This document shows, one piece after another, positions 1-10,613 of a stretch of 64,000 bases of DNA. The notes beneath the pieces are model-generated. The model was not told the DNA's origin. It made no database searches and worked only from the letters and a program-made list of their open reading frames with translations. The stretch's first letter is position 1. Each line of letters begins with the position of its first letter. A program made the position numbers and the translations under genes. This DNA comes from Collybia mongolica (lineage: Eukaryota; Basidiomycota; Agaricomycetes; Agaricales; Clitocybaceae): assembly GCA_013420905.1 (NCBI GenBank), contig JAAXNY010000010.1:372001-436000 (forward strand), written 5' to 3'.

Positions 1-736
1 GAAACAATGTAGATGATAGTTTATAGAGGTCATGTGACCATGAGAAAATGTTACCAAGTAAACAAGCAATACCTGTGCACAAAACCCAATGCCATAGCTT
101 GCTGGGTTATGGAGAAAACACAAAAACTATCAGAACTAACTTTTCCCAGGATCATGGACATTCAGATTGTTGTCATGTATTTGGTATACTTATATGGTGG
201 AATAGATCATGTGACATGTGCCAATAAATAGAGAAATCAATCTAATTTGTATTGCAGGTAAATATATTAGTAGTTGTTGATTATTCCAATGTTTAGTGTA
301 ATTTTCCACAAGGGTCATGTTTGATAAGGGTCATTGTTATAAGATGTTTGTTCACCCCTGACATAACACACAGACCCCCAAAACTAGCTGAATCTGGACA
401 TTTCTAAAATTTCACTCGAAATGGACTGTGGGAAAAATATGCTCAACAAGGAAATTGTAGAGCCATGTTTGTACATTCCAAACATATAAAAACAAAGTTA
501 ATAGCTTTACTGGTTATGGAGAAAAACACAAAATAAATTTTGAAACACAACACTCTGAAATATTAGATATGCATAATTTTGATGGCATCATCAAAGGCAT
601 TATGTAAGCATCCCAAATACATGCAAATTATGTCACAACACTTTGTATTTGTGGAGAAATGCTGTAAAAAGCTATAAGAGAAGAAAAATCCCATTATGGA
701 AATATTTTCCCACAGTGTTAAAATATGAATCAATGA

Positions 737-812
737 ATCAATCAATCAATCAACTTTTTGCCTGAAAACTGGGTTGATAAAGAACTCGTAATCAATCAAT
801 CAATCAATCAAT
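737..812 (+). repeat. (aatc)n microsatellite tracts, two in the left arm
   Basis: Two short aatc tracts near 737-753 and 793-812 flank a ~40 bp spacer that is itself duplicated (gcctgaaaactgggttgata against gcccgaaacctgggttgata). The right arm has one gattgatt tract at about 4262-4290. This local duplication explains most of the length difference between the arms. Confidence 0.75.
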
Positions 813-1067
813 TTTTTGCCCGAAACCTGGGTTGATAAAGAATAATAATAATAGAAACAAGTTCCTATAGTATTGAAATGTATACCAACCATTCAACATT
901 TAACATTTTATTTCTAGCCTTGTATCCTGGGTTAATCAAAAACTTATCAGATATGCTAAAAATAGAAATATCATCATCAAAGACAAAGTTCAAACAAATG
1001 TACATATGTCTGTTAAGTGTTTTTTGTTGTATTATCACATACTATATTTAACCATACTTATATAGCT

Positions 1068-2022
1068 AGCCATTGTCAAGATATTGAGCATTATAGATTC
1101 CAGGAGCATCCACATTGACTTGTTTGGCTATGCTTATGGCCAAGTAATATATAAATGTGATATTAAAATAGATATAATAAGAGATTATAATCAAATTTGG
1201 AAAGGCAAACAAATATAAATATACATTTCCTGGTGTACCCCCTCCATAGGTCTAGGGGTAGTAGCAGTTTCAATTGTTTCTGTTAGCCTTGTATTTGCTG
1301 AGATATGCATCATCTATATTGTGGGAATTTCATTAATATTGTTTGTTTGGCCAGATGTTGGCAAAGTAATATACAGATCATATTCATTTGTAATATGTAG
1401 TAAAAAGGTTGTTGTTGATAATGAGATTTGGAAGGGTACAAACAACTACAAACACATATAAATAAACACATCATGTATTCCTTTACAATGTCTAGTAGTA
1501 GCATGTCCATCAGCTTTGTATTTGCTGAGATAAGTATCATCTATATTGTGGGAATTTCTTTGATATTATTGTTTGTTTGGCCAGATGTGATGAAGTGATA
1601 TACAGACAGTGTTCATTTGTAATATGTAGCAAGAAAATTGTTGTTGATGAGGTTTATAAAAATAAATACAAATACAAACACTTACAAACATATACATGAG
1701 GTACTACTTCACCATATCTAACACTAGCAATTTAAATTATATCCATAGGCCTTGTTGTTGTTGAGATATGCAATGATTTATATTGTGGGAACTTTGATGG
1801 TATTGTTTGTTTGGCTAGCTGTGGCAAAGTCATATGCAAACTTGATATTCATTTGTAACATGCTTGTAGTGAGAGAGCTGCTTTTGATCATGATGTTTGA
1901 AGGTGAACAAACAGATACAAATACATACAAATATACCAATTGGGTAGCCCTTCACCATATCTAGTGATAGCAATTTAAATTGCATCCATAGGTCTTGTCA
2001 TTGTTGAGATATTCAATGTTTT
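1068..2022 (+). repeat. Diverged ~235 bp tandem repeats inside the left arm
   Basis: A recurring block holds ttgctgagata, then tattgtgggaa, then attgtttgtttggc, then tcatttgtaa, then a gtacaaacaa/atacaaata stretch. Anchors lie near 1068, 1285, 1513, 1749 and 1992, giving spacings of about 217, 228, 236 and 243 bp. The last unit is cut by the inner end of the arm. The same array is mirrored at about 3051-4005. The units are clearly diverged from each other while the two arms are nearly identical, so the tandem array is older than the inverted duplication. Confidence 0.75.
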
Positions 2023-2099
2023 GGAGTGTGGGAAAAGTTTGGCCCAAAGCGGAAGAAGCCTCTTGTAATCGTGCTTATGTTTGTCAACTACGCTGTTAT

Positions 2100-3046
2100 A
2101 TTTTTTTTTTTTTTTGGTCAAATAATATTAAACACATGTGGGTTTGACCCAGCTACATGTGGGCATAGACACCTATTATCACTAAGTAATCTGTAATGAG
2201 CCATCAGGGTGGAGCTGTACACTAAGTTGCTCTCCAGGTCATATTACTGGTCTAGACTGAGGATACCTGCAGTCCAACGGTATTGTACTGTACCATGTCT
2301 GAACCTCCCACTGCCTTAAAGGTTTGCCTTCGCTTGTTGGGGCATGGTCCCCTCCCTTCACATTGGTACCCCGTTCCACTCCCCCCCTGGTATTTTCAGG
2401 GTGCCCTGGAAACCCATTACTCCCCCCCAGTGTCAAAGATAAATGTCCAAACTAAATGAATGACCCATACCTCAAACCTGCTCCCCCTCTCCTGAATCCC
2501 CCCTATTACTTTCCCCCCTGTTCCACACTGCTCTCCCAAAGCAATGACTCCCCTCAAAATGAGGCTGCCAAATCCCACCATTGGTCGATAAACTGGCATT
2601 CTCCCCAAGAGGTGTGCTCTGTGCAGGAACAGTAGCTGATTGGGGGCCAGACCCCTTCCTCCTTTTGTATTTTGGGTGTAGTGGTTAAACAAGTACGAAT
2701 AAATCGTTGAGAATGTTGGCGGTGACGCTCCCTAAGGATCTGCGCAAAGCAGAGTACTAGAGTTGTGGTGTCCTCATGTGGCCTGGTAGTTGATGAGGTG
2801 GATGTGAATGGATTAGTGAAGCCCCCAGTACAGGCAAGATGAGATGACCCTGCAGATAGTCAGGATCAGCTCTGATAAGTTAAAAATTTGGATATGGTAT
2901 AAAAGGATGGTGGCCCAGGCCGAAAGAGTGGTCTGATGAAAGGCGATGTTGATTAGGGATGAGGTGTTAGGTAGTTTAGGGACGACCTAGTGCAGGAGGG
3001 ACGAATTCCCACAGTCGGATGGTGGTGGTAAAAGATCAAGAAGCGT
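2100..3046 (-). mobile_element. Dispersed ~0.95 kb repeat, copy 1, in the palindrome loop
   Basis: On the minus strand this segment matches 55300-56252 over its whole length, including two frames of 91 and 65 codons that recur almost unchanged. The plus strand begins with a T run (about 2100-2116), so in its own orientation the element ends in poly(A). This fits a retroposon-like element without coding capacity, though I see no convincing tRNA-derived head or target-site duplication. Its CpG content (for example gcgtcgc and gcgacgctccc) is slightly higher than that of the surrounding arms, so it may be a younger arrival. A solo or non-autonomous element of another class is possible. Confidence 0.6.
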
Positions 3047-3050
3047 CGCA

Positions 3051-4005
3051 AAAACATTGAATATCTCAACAATGACAAGACCTATGGATGCAATTTACAT
3101 TGCTATCACTAGATATGGTGAAGGGCTACCCAATTGGTATATTTGTATGTATTTGTATCTGTTTGTTCACCTTCAAACATCATGATCAAAAGCAGCTCTC
3201 TCACTACAAGCATGTTACAAATGAATATCAAGTTTGTATATGACTTTGCCACAGCTAGCCAAACAAACAATACCATTGAAGTTCCCACAATATAAATCAT
3301 TGCATATCTCAACAACAACAAGGCCTATGGATATAATTTAAATTGCTAGTGTTAGATATGGTGAAGTAGTACCTCATGTATATGTTTGTAAGTGTTTGTA
3401 TTTGTATTTATTTTTATAAACCTCATCAACAACAATTTTCTTGCTACATATTACAAATGAACACTGTCTGTATATCACTTCATCACATCTGGCCAAACAA
3501 ACAATAATATCAAAGAAATTCCCACAATATAGATGATACTTATCTCAGCAAATACAAAGCTGATGGACATGCTACTACTAGACATTGTAAAGGAATACAT
3601 GATGTGTTTGTTTATATGTGTTTGTAGTTGTTTGTACCCTTCCAAATCTTATTATCAACAACAACCTTTTTACTACATATTACAAATGAATATGATCTGT
3701 ATATTACTTTGCCAACATCTGGCCAAACAAACAATATTAATGAAATTCCCACAATATAGATGATGCATATCTCAGCAAATACAAGGCTAATGGACACAAT
3801 TGAAATTGCTACTACTCCTAGACCTATGGAGGGGGTACACCAGGAAATGTATATTTATGTTTGTTTGCCTTTCCAAATTTGATTATAATCTCTTATTATA
3901 TCTATTTTAATATCACATTTATATATTACTTGGCCATAAGCATAGCCAAACAAGTCAATGTGGATGCTCCTGGAATCTATAATGCTCAATATCTTGACAA
4001 TGGCT
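3051..4005 (-). repeat. Mirror copy of the ~235 bp tandem array
   Basis: This is the reverse-complement counterpart of the array at 1068-2022, with the same anchor words in the same spacing. Confidence 0.75.
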
Positions 4006-4261
4006 AGCTATATGAGTATGGTTAAATATAGTATGTGATAATACAACAAAAAACACTTAACAGGCATATGTACATTTGTTTGAACTTTGTCTTTGATGAT
4101 GATATTTCTATTTTTAGCATATCTGATAAGTTTTTGATGAACCCAGGATGCAAGGCTAGAAATAAAATGTTAAATGTTGAATGGTTGATATACATTTCAA
4201 TACTATGGGAACTTGTTTCTATTATTACGAGTTCTTTATCAACCCAGGTTTCAGGCAAAAA

Positions 4262-4292
<31 letters not shown>

Positions 4293-5003
4293 CATATTTC
4301 AACACTGCAGGAAAATATCTCCATAATGGTATTTTTCTTCTCTTGTGGCTTTTTACAGCATTTTTCCACAAACACAAAGTATTGTGACATAATTTACATG
4401 TATTTGGGATGCTTACATAATGCTTTTGATGATGCCATCAAAATTATGCATATCTAATATTTCAGAGTGTCATGTTTGAAAATTTATTTTGTGTTTTTCT
4501 CCATAACCAGTAAAGCTATTAACTTTGTTTTGATATATTTGGAATGTACAAACATGGCTCTACAATTTCCTTGTTGAGCATATTTTGAGCAAAATATTAG
4601 AAATGTCCAGATTCAGCTAGTTTTGGGGGTCTGTGTGTTATGTCAGGGGTGAACAAACATCTTATAACAATGACCCTTATCAAACATGACCCTTGTGGAA
4701 AATTACACTAAACATTGGAATAATCAACAACTACTAATATATTTACCTGCAATACAAATTAGATTGATTTCTCTATTTATTGGCACATGTCACATGATCT
4801 ATTCCACCATATAAGTATACCAAATACATGACAACAATCTGAATGTCCATGATCCTGGGAAAAGTTAGTTCTGATAGTTTTTGTGTTTTCTCCATAACCC
4901 AGCAAGCTATGGCATTGGGTTTTGTGCACAGGTATTGCTTGTTTACTTGGTAACATTTTCTCATGGTCACATGACCTCTATAAACTATCATCTACATTGT
5001 TTC
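3051..5003 (-). repeat. Right arm of the inverted repeat
   Basis: This is the reverse complement of 1-2022. It starts right after the central repeat with aaaacattgaatatctcaac, which mirrors the left arm's inner end at 2003-2022. It has only one copy of the (gatt)n-flanked unit near 4205-4290, where the left arm has two. After 5003 the sequence is not mirrored inside the window, because the left arm has reached position 1. Confidence 0.9.
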
Positions 5004-5047
5004 TACTCATTTACAATTTCCTGAATGTGGAATGGAGCCACACAGTG

Positions 5048-5444
5048 TGTTGGCCCACTCCACCCAAGTAGGCATTTGGATCAATATTACTTCCTTGGTG
5101 ATTTAACTATTTGGTATATTCTTTGTTTATTAATTGTCTTGAAATTTAAACAATTAGTTTAAGTTTCACAATTGGGTAGTCCAATCTATAAATAGGTACA
5201 TTGGATAAATACTGTGGGTGTACTAGAAGTCTATATCAGCCTACTAGAGCTGTGCAAATAGTACAGGGGTAAAGTATTAGTAAGAAGTAAACTAATATTT
5301 GTAAAAGGAATAAGAACATATCACAAGGTAGATAGAATTACACCAAGGTAGTCTCAAGGTATACAGCAGCATATAGGTGCATATACAATAGAACAAGGTA
5401 TATCTGAGCAACTAGATGTGAGGCACATATGCACTCACCTTACA
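5048..5444 (+). mobile_element. Possible LTR-like segment
   Basis: The segment runs from TGTTGG to CTTACA (TG...CA ends), is ~400 bp long and contains a strong TATA-like CTATAAATAG at 5186-5195. Several caaggta words lie downstream of that box, where an R region would be. The sequence after it (ctggtttgggcacaggggtg) could be a primer-binding region. No gag or pol reading frame follows and no second LTR was seen in the window, so this remains a guess. Confidence 0.25.
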
Positions 5445-7279
5445 CACATCTGGTTTGGGCACAGGGGTGATTGGCACTACTTGGTCTAGACAGCACATTC
5501 AGGGGTGCACACCCAGCCACCAGGTGATGGTTCTACCATATGGAATACACCACTGCACCATCCATGTCCACCATGCTAGCTGCTCACTAGCAGATGTGGG
5601 CAGACAGTCACTGGTAATGTGGCAGGTGCCTCTGTAGTTCTTGCTGCAGCTCTTATTGTTGTGATTTTGCAGTTGTTATTTTCACTGAGAGGGGTGGGTA
5701 TGAGAGAGGGTGGTGGTATCCATGGCAGTGGGACTTGGCATTGTACTTGGCAGTATTGTGAACAATCATATGGCAGGGAGGTGATGAGTGGGGCAGCTGG
5801 GAATGTAGTGGTAGAGGTTGACAACAAGGCTAACAGGTGATGTAGTATCTATCAACAATATTCAGCCATTGCCAGTAATGGCCAAGAGTAGGCAGCAGGG
5901 GTCATTATAATAACAAGCACCTTGGACTGACAAGCTCATATTACCAAATGGTTAATCTGCATGCTTTATGCACATGACATGTAACCTTGAGGCCTTGTAT
6001 TTGACTCTCCAAAATATTGCATTTTTGTGTATTAAATAAGCAATGATAACTATGATTAAGTAAGCAATCTGGACAGTCTGCATGGACTTCATGAGGAGTT
6101 GTTCCAAACTGGGTCTGAGCATCCAACTAACAGTGTGGATTTATGGACTTAGCTTTGACTTGGCTCAGATGCAGACTGCCAATTAAGCAGGGCTCCCTGC
6201 CAAACAGAGTCTGAGCTCAGACTGCAGACACCTGCATTTGTCTGTGTGGTCTGTGTGGCCCATATAGCTCAGTGTAAAATCCCCAGAGAAGCTACTGAGT
6301 TGGTTGTATATTTGGAACATACAAATATGGATCTACATTTCCAAGTTTGTTAATTTTTTCACATAGTCCATCTCTGAGAGTCTCAGTCCCTACTTTACCA
6401 GCTGACTGGTTTTTAAGGGAAGTGCCAAGATATATATGGTTACCTTTTGTTGTTGGGTATTTGTATAGGATCTATAAACACCAACTTCTATTGGCAATTC
6501 ATATGCAGTTGCTTATATCATACACCATGGATATGGGTGAAGTTGTAAGGGGATCACTTGTTTGTCCACATCTAGCCATCAGAATCACTATTGCACAGCT
6601 CACATAGCCTCACTGTTATATCTATTATTCTGACACACACTGCTTTAACCCATTGACAGATAGTAGTTTACTCTGGACTAACATATCACAGATGTATTGT
6701 TGCATCAGTAGAGTTACTGATATCAGATTCTGTTGTTATTTGAGACATAGGTACAATGTACTGTATATAAGGTGCCCCTTCCTCTCCATGGAAGGGCACC
6801 TTTGCAATAGACTTGGATTGGGTTCTCTGCTCATGATCAAGCCCCTAGTGCTCTATGCTCATCCCTTCCCTGCATGGTTGTTCATACTGTGTATACTACT
6901 CCCTGCCTGAGCCTCTTGGCAACACAACCCCTTACAGAAGTGCAACAAATATTTGGCAAGCTCAAATGTGTGGTCATATTACATCTTCATGTTGTGTATC
7001 CATCAGGCCTTCCATGATGTCAAGCTACTCCCTGTACCCTACAATTTAATTCTAGGACAATGCCTGACAAGTGTTCCAGAACCAAACTTATCAACAACAA
7101 AAAGTAATATAAAGTTGAAGAGATTCTGGATAGCTAGTTCTATTGCAACAACCTGTTTCTAGAAATATAAAGAAAAGTTAATCAAAAAAAAAAAACATAA
7201 GGACTCATATCTGCCAGTAATAGCCCTCTACCTCAAGTTAGAAACCTCTTATCTCACTCTGAAACACCTTCTGCACCCA
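5445..7279. other. AT-rich, CpG-poor stretch with no recognised gene
   Basis: Only short unrelated frames occur here and none has a recognisable motif. The composition matches the flanking repeat and transposon sequence, so it is most likely eroded mobile-element DNA. Confidence 0.5.
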
Positions 7280-9815
7280 TTGTTGCCAAATTTAGCATTC
7301 ACAATGCATCAGACACTTCCACAAAGCCTCCGACAACCCCATGTGGCCAGTCACACCCAGGAAATCCATGCCCCATTTGACCTGAACTTCATTGAGATCA
7401 TTGGACGGTTTGATGATCTCAAGAATGATTTTCCTGACCTTTATGGCCCTGCAGAGACTGATGAGGAGGAGGATGATGATGATACCAAAATCCAGGAGAT
7501 TTCAGTCCTAGAACATTTCATTGAGGTCCTACAGAAGGCCCAGCAAGCTGCTACTGCTGCAGAAAGGGAAAGGGAGAAGAGTAACAAGAGACCATGCCAG
7601 TATAATGGAACCTCAAAAAGAAGCTGCAGACATCATGACCTGAAGTGTTGCGAACTTGGGAAAAAAGGGTTTATTTCAGTTACAGACTTTTGGGCAAGAA
7701 AAAAGAAAGCCGAGCCTGAGGGTGTTCCACACACAGATCCAATTGTGGAAGAGGCTGAGTACATTCCAAGTGATGATGAGAATGACATGGAAGTCTTTGA
7801 AGAGGCTGCCAGTGACAAAAGTACAAAGGTTTATTTAAACCTCTTGAAAGAGATATATTTTTCTGACATCAGTTTAGGGAGTCTCGATTGAAGATAAATC
7901 TGTAAAATCAGGGCCTGAAGAATTTGACACTCATCAAAGGGTTGAAGAACTCCTTCAAGAACTTCACAAGGGCCAGAAGCCCAAGGACAACAGCCCTGAA
8001 ACAGCATCAGATGCTGCTCTCAACCAGCTGCATTACAAAGACTTCCCTGTATTGCGGCGCACATGTGCATCACTGACTGTACACAGTAAAAGCAAAAAAA
8101 TTGATGTCCTATTTCGGGCACGCATGACAGGAATGGTTGGTGTTCTGAACCTTTACCTTGACCCAGAGCTATCCTATACCTGGTGTGAAGCATCATTGAT
8201 CACAGCCAAATCTCAAGGCCATGGAATTAGCCATGCACGTAATCTGCAAACATGGATTCACCAGTTCTTGAGCTGCAGGACACTTCCATTTCATCATTAT
8301 GGCCAGTTTCAATCATCCTTGTTGGAGGATGAGGATTTTGCTCAGGCCATCCAGCTCCACTTGCAAGGGATTGCCAAGGAGGGTTATATCCAAGTACAAG
8401 ACATTGTTGATTTCATTGCACAGCCCGAGATGCAGCAAAGGCTCAATGCAGCAGGGGCAAAGAAGAAGTCAATATGTCTCTGAACAGCACAACGCTGGCT
8501 ACACAATATGGGCTGGCAATATGGGTGGCAGAAAAATGGCATGTATATTGATGGCCATGAGCGCCCTGATATTGTTGATTATCAAGAAGCATTCATTGCA
8601 CACTGGAAAGGCTACGAGAAGCAGATGAGAACTTTCAATAATGAAGGTGAACCTGAAGATTTCTCACCACAAGGATTCCCTGTGCCAGCTGGTCAAGTTT
8701 TCAAACTGATGCTTGTAACTCACAACAAATCCATTCTCTATGAAAATGACCATCAAAAAAATTGTTGGAGCCACATCAGCAAATGCAGCACACCTCAGAA
8801 GAAAGGGGAGGGTGTATCATTGATGATCTCAGACTTCTTGACACCGGAATGGAGGCGGCTGACCCATGGTAATGAGTGAGTAATGAACCTTCTGGATTTT
8901 AATAGAAACTCACAAGGTCAGTGAGGCTCAAATCATCTTCAAACCAGGAAAGAACTGCAATGGATATTTCACTGCTGATGATCTTATCAAACAAGTTGAT
9001 AATGCAATTGATATCTTTGAAGATTGTACCAATGGGCAAGCAACAGGCCTTTTCCTCTTTGACAATGCACCAAGCCATCAAAAATGAGCAGATGATGCAC
9101 TTTCCACACGAAAAATGACAAAACATCCTTCAAATGGATGGACACATCGGAAAGGCAGTGCAAACATGTGGAATGGGCAGCTTCCGAATGGGGAAACACA
9201 AGCATTCTATTTAGACGATGATCATCCCACCATGCCTGGATGGTTCAAAGGGATGGAACAGATTATCAAAGAGTGTGGCTTGTGGCCATCAATGGGACTT
9301 CTTGCACAATGTGAAGGGTTTAAATGTGAACCCAAACACACTGATTGTTGTTGCCATTGTGTCCTCTTCACACAGCCTGATTTCATTTCTCAAAAATCTC
9401 AACTTGAAGAATTTATTGCCTCGAGAGGCCACATCTGTGACTTCTACCCAAAGTATCATTGCAAGTTAAACTTTATTGAACAATATTGGGGTGCAGCAAA
9501 GCTCCAGTATTGCACCTCAGCACACACTGCAAAAATTGATGAGATGGAAAGGAATGTACTCTCATGCCTGAATGATGTTCCTCTCCTTCAAATTAGACAG
9601 TAATGGTTTACCTTTCTTTTATTGTTTCATTTACTCACCCCAATGTCCACAGATATGCAAATTGATCATTGCGCTTCATCTCAGCATATGATCAGGGGTT
9701 ATCAGGTGCTGAGGCAGTCTGGGTCAACAAAAAGTACCATGGACATCATATTTTACCTCCTACTATGGCTGCTAAAGCCAAACGTGCTAACATTGACCTT
9801 CCACCTAACCTCTAA
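7280..9815 (+). pseudogene. Dead DDE-superfamily transposase (IS630/Tc1-like, basidiomycete type)
   Basis: With introns at 7829-7877, 8869-8905 and 9600-9652, one continuous protein can be read. It has an acidic N-terminal half, a region ending in the words MYIDGHERPD, then MISDFL (probable first catalytic Asp), LFLFDNAPSH (second Asp) and LNFIEQYWGAAK (Glu). This order is that of a DDE endonuclease family common in agaricomycete genomes. The frame is broken by three TGA codons at 8481-8483, 9085-9087 and 9663-9665. From family knowledge each sits where Arg is expected, so each is a likely CGA to TGA change. No other frameshift is needed. The conserved end (KKYHGHHILPP) is followed by TAA at 9813-9815. 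Terminal inverted repeats were not found. The element is inactive but fairly young. Confidence 0.85.
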
Positions 9816-9944
9816 CATAACCTCTAATCGTATATTATGTTTTCTAAATTTTTTTTTTTCAATGTCGAAGATTTGGCCAAGCTTGGCACTTACTAATCTG
9901 ATTACATAAGGTGCTGCCTTTGGGTGACGTCTACCTTACTGTAT

Positions 9945-10140
9945 GTCAAGTCTAGTCAAGTCCTTCTGGAGTTCAGTAGACTCTAGTAAAAAATATAGTC
10001 TAGACTCCCTCTAGACTCCAGAGAATAGGTGTAACTAGACATGGAGTTCACTAGACTCCAGTGGACTCCACATGGACTTTATGCCTACTAGACTGGGTTT
10101 ATGTTATGCAAAAGTCCCTCTGGACTCCAGAAGGATAGGT
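9945..10140. repeat. Degenerate GACTCC/GACTCCAG short-motif cluster
   Basis: The words agactcc, ggactcc and tctagact recur about a dozen times with irregular spacing just after the dead transposase. A similar cluster (tggactccgc, agactctgc) lies at 55010-55110, inside the other large repeat block. Confidence 0.6.
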
Positions 10141-10613
10141 GCTGGAATGTAAAGCCCTTGGACAGAACAGGCTTTATTCACAAAAGTGACCTGGACCTAG
10201 TTTATTGCAACAGTAACCTTCAAAAGTGGAAGCCACGATTTATACATGGTACAAAATTATTGAAATATTAGAGCAATTCTGCATTTTCAAAAATTTGAGC
10301 AAGATCTTATTCCAGCTCTCTCATTGGTCAAGGATTGTGGAGTAGCCGTCAGAACATTCAAATGTATCAAACAATAAAATAAATAAAAGTGCAGTAACTA
10401 CTCTATTGTAGAGAGTGTTTACTGAAGCCAATATTGACCCACAGGTTATGCGAATGTACATGTGTAACTATGTCAGTAGGGAGGAAATGTATTTACTTGA
10501 AGGGGGATGGGACAAGACCACACTATGTAGGGTTACACCAAGGACACTTGTAATATAATGGAATTACTATAATGATTAGTGAGTTATGATACAGAAGATA
10601 CTTAGACACACCT
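10141..10613. other. 3' flank of the NLR gene, no feature seen
   Basis: AT-rich and CpG-poor, without a recognisable frame. It should contain the 3' UTR of the minus-strand NLR gene that stops at 10614. Confidence 0.4.

Larger units (their letters stand above)
1..2022 (+). repeat. Left arm of a ~2 kb inverted repeat (palindrome)
   Basis: The first 2022 bases reappear in reverse complement at 3051-5003 with only scattered differences. The 72-codon frame at 13-231 recurs exactly at 4991-4773, and the 70-codon frame at 1752-1964 recurs at 3321-3109 with two changes. Arm coordinates sum to 5004 at the outer end and 5073 at the inner end, so the left arm carries a net 69 bp more. This is explained by a second copy of a short (aatc)n plus flank unit near 737-840. 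The arm runs to the window edge and may continue. It is AT-rich and almost CpG-free, and the short frames in it look like chance. It could be a foldback-type element or a rearrangement; an assembly artefact cannot be excluded. Confidence 0.9.

Noticed and set aside
13..231. 72-codon frame identical in both palindrome arms
   Set aside because: Identity is explained by the inverted repeat itself. No motif, and AT-rich noncoding look.
2239..2692. Two minus-strand frames in the dispersed repeat as genes
   Set aside because: They recur with the repeat copy at 55.7-56.1 kb but have no domain. Conservation reflects copy similarity, not coding.
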